Positions 62,544 to 64,000 of a DNA stretch of 64,000 nucleotides are shown here, piece after piece. Positions within the stretch are counted from its first letter, which is position 1. The number at the start of each line of letters is the position of its first letter. The notes below the pieces were generated by a model that had not been told where the DNA came from, did not search any database, and saw only the letters and a list, made by a program, of their open reading frames with translations. The DNA is taken from NCBI GenBank assembly GCA_966212505.1, contig CBIHRS010000012.1, forward strand, positions 1-64,000, in the 5' to 3' direction. The position numbers and the translations under genes are program-made. This DNA comes from CAMLIZ01 sp966212505 (lineage in GTDB: Bacteria > Pseudomonadota > Gammaproteobacteria > Burkholderiales > Burkholderiaceae_C).

Positions 62544-63140
62544 ATGCCCTTCGTCACGAGAAACACCGTGCGCCTTGCCGCCGGTCTTGCATTGGCCGCG
62601 TCGCTCGCCGGCTGCCTGATCCCCGAGAAGTTTTCCGCCGCGGTCGACATGAAGCCCGATGGCTCGTACACCTACAAGTACGACGGCACCGCCACGCATG
62701 CGCTGGCCGCGATGGCGATCAAGAAGCAGGGCGCGCTCACCGCCAAGGACGAGGCCGGCCTGAAGCAGGAAGCCGACAAAGCCGCCAAGGCGCCCGGCGT
62801 GCGCAAGATCGACTACCTGGGCAGCGGCCGCTACCAGGTGAGCATCGACCGCGAGCTCAAGCCCGGCCAGCAGCCCGACCTGATGAAGATCGTCTCGGTC
62901 ACCAAGGACAACGCCGGCGTGTTCACCATCGCCGGCAGCGCGCTGAAGCCGAAGGACAAGGACGGCCTGAAGGAGCTCGGCATCAAGATCGACGGCACGC
63001 TGGAAGTGCGCCTGCCGTCCAATGCCAAGGTGATCTCGCAGAACGCCGACGGCACGCCGGGCCTGCTGTCCAAGGCCTACAGCTGGAAGATCGGCAGCCT
63101 CGACGCGCGGCCGGAGATCAAGTTCCAGCTCGCGCCCTGA
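62544..63140 (+). CDS. Predicted lipoprotein, unknown function
   Basis: A 198-aa lipoprotein with lipobox LAGC (about 21-24). The mature part is charged and beta-rich (AAVDMKPDGSYTYKYDGTAT; GSGRYQVSIDRELK; DGTLEVRLPSNAKV) and has no cysteine beyond the lipid anchor. ATG 62544; a TTG at 62538 is the alternative. Next gene starts 4 bp later. Confidence 0.78.
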   Translation: MPFVTRNTVRLAAGLALAASLAGCLIPEKFSAAVDMKPDGSYTYKYDGTATHALAAMAIKKQGALTAKDEAGLKQEADKAAKAPGVRKIDYLGSGRYQVSIDRELKPGQQPDLMKIVSVTKDNAGVFTIAGSALKPKDKDGLKELGIKIDGTLEVRLPSNAKVISQNADGTPGLLSKAYSWKIGSLDARPEIKFQLAP

Positions 63141-63144
63141 TGCC

Positions 63145-63540
63145 ATGAAGAGCCACCTGCGCATCGCCCGGCCGGTCACCGACCTGGCCCGCACCGCCGC
63201 CATGTACATGCAAGGCCTCGGCCTGAAGGAGATCGGCCGCTTCGAAGACCATGAAGGCTTCGACGGCGTGATGCTCGGCCGCGAAGGCATGGACCATCAC
63301 TTCGAGTTCACCTTCTGCCGCACGCACCCGGTGAAGCCGGCGCCCACGGCCGAAGACCTCGTGGTGTTCTACCTGCCCGATGCCGCCGAATGGAGCGCCG
63401 CCTGCGGCCGCATGCTGGCCGCGGGCTTCACGCAGGTGCCGGCCTTCAACCCCTACTGGGACCAGCGCGGCCGCACGTTCGCCGATGCCGACGGCTATCG
63501 GGTCGTGCTGCAGCAGGCGGCCTGGCACAACGAAGAATGA
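63145..63540 (+). CDS. VOC family protein (glyoxalase-like)
   Basis: A 131-aa VOC-fold protein. MKSHLRIARPVTDLARTAAM (start), HHFEFTFCR (about 52-60) with metal-type His/Glu, and the final RTFADADGYRVVLQQAAW strand. Reaction unknown. Follows the lipoprotein gene closely. Confidence 0.82.
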   Translation: MKSHLRIARPVTDLARTAAMYMQGLGLKEIGRFEDHEGFDGVMLGREGMDHHFEFTFCRTHPVKPAPTAEDLVVFYLPDAAEWSAACGRMLAAGFTQVPAFNPYWDQRGRTFADADGYRVVLQQAAWHNEE

Positions 63541-63561
63541 CATCGCACCAGGAGGCTTGCC

Positions 63562-64000
63562 TTGCTCGTCGAGATCGCGATCGGTGACGCCTACGGCGCC
63601 GGCTTCGAGTTCTGCGGCCGGGACAAGATCGCCCGTCACAGCACGCTGGCGGCCTATGTGCCGCATGAACTCGGCATCGCCGCGGGCCGCTACACAGACG
63701 ACACGCAGATGAGCATCGCGGTGGCCGAGGTCCTGCTTGCAGGCCCTGATGCCACAGGCGATGAGTTCGCCGAGGCCTTCGTGCGCTGCTACCGCCGCGA
63801 TCCGCGCCCAGGCTATGCGAAAGGCCTGCAGGGCCTGCTCGACGAATGCACCAGCGGCGCGGTGCTGCGGCAACGTATCCGGCCCGAGAGCCGGCGCAAC
63901 GGTGCGGCCATGCGCTCGGTGCCGCTGGGCCTGCTGGCCGACCGCGCACAGCTGGCCGCCGCCGCCCGCGCGCAGGCCGCCGTCACCCACGACACGCCGG
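63562..64000 (+). CDS. ADP-ribosylglycohydrolase (DraG-like), 3' truncated by the window
   Basis: The visible 146 codons begin LLVEIAIGDAYGAGFEF. Motif GDAYG (about 8-12) and GRYTDDTQMSIAVAEVLL (about 46-63) supply the Mg-binding Thr, Asp and Asp of DraG-type hydrolases, which remove ADP-ribose from proteins or nucleic acids. The start is a TTG at 63562, supported by a strong AGGAGG six bp upstream. The frame is open to the window edge. Confidence 0.88.
   Translation, partial: MLVEIAIGDAYGAGFEFCGRDKIARHSTLAAYVPHELGIAAGRYTDDTQMSIAVAEVLLAGPDATGDEFAEAFVRCYRRDPRPGYAKGLQGLLDECTSGAVLRQRIRPESRRNGAAMRSVPLGLLADRAQLAAAARAQAAVTHDTP

Overview
The window is about 70% G+C, densely packed, and its proteins look like those of a betaproteobacterium of the order Burkholderiales (Rubrivivax/Leptothrix/Rhizobacter-like). 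I base this on codon bias, a PEP-CTERM protein, OmpW, branched E1-type dehydrogenases and the layout of the nitrate-reductase locus. This is an inference; no rRNA, tRNA or other decisive marker gene is present. I see no CRISPR array, prophage, integrase, transposase gene or replication origin.

Layout. 0-3.6 kb: a branched-chain 2-oxoacid dehydrogenase locus (E1 alpha, E1 beta) split by two head-to-head palindromic repeats, then phosphatidylserine decarboxylase. 3.7-7.3 kb: a PEP-CTERM surface protein, an OmpW-like porin, an AraC regulator and a glycine-zipper protein. 7.3-11.1 kb (minus): a complete stressosome module, rsbR-rsbS-rsbT-rsbX, whose next gene is a histidine kinase with an RsbU-like N-terminus, followed by a second RsbT/RsbW-type ATPase. 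11.1-15.1 kb: ubiU-ubiV-ubiT (oxygen-independent ubiquinone hydroxylation), divergent from a MIP18/DUF59 protein and a coupled membrane protein. 15-30 kb: mixed metabolic genes, including the NO-response membrane protein NnrS coupled to a nitronate monooxygenase, an osmolyte ABC fusion protein, PstS, a FliA/WhiG-type sigma factor and a beta-carbonic anhydrase. 29-40 kb (minus): narK1-narK2-narG-narH-narJ-narI-peptidylprolyl isomerase. 40-43 kb: a small accessory block (GFA protein, GNAT, bacterial-type PARG, SoxR with its target monooxygenase). 43-48 kb (minus): the Crp/Fnr regulator, moaA, narX and narL. 48-64 kb: a hybrid histidine kinase coupled to a haem-oxygenase-fold protein, cystathionine beta-synthase and gamma-lyase behind a possible attenuator, AraC and LysR regulators, a DoxX-GST pair, a protealysin-like M4 peptidase with an emfourin-like inhibitor, lipoproteins, and a 5'-complete ADP-ribosylglycohydrolase cut by the window edge.

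How it fits together. The strongest theme is anaerobic nitrate respiration: nitrate uptake (NarK1/K2), membrane nitrate reductase (NarGHI with chaperone NarJ), molybdenum cofactor synthesis (MoaA), nitrate sensing (NarXL), a Crp/Fnr activator, NO tolerance (NnrS) and quinone synthesis without oxygen (UbiUVT). Five 14-bp FNR-type palindromes (TTGnn-N4-nTCAA/G) lie in promoter positions at 13584, 21855, 39850, 45837 and 47898. They tie ubiUVT, nitronate monooxygenase-nnrS, the nar operon, narXL and the regulator itself into one likely regulon. The stressosome, whose RsbR carries a globin-like sensor lacking the usual proximal histidine, may be a second layer of redox or stress sensing.
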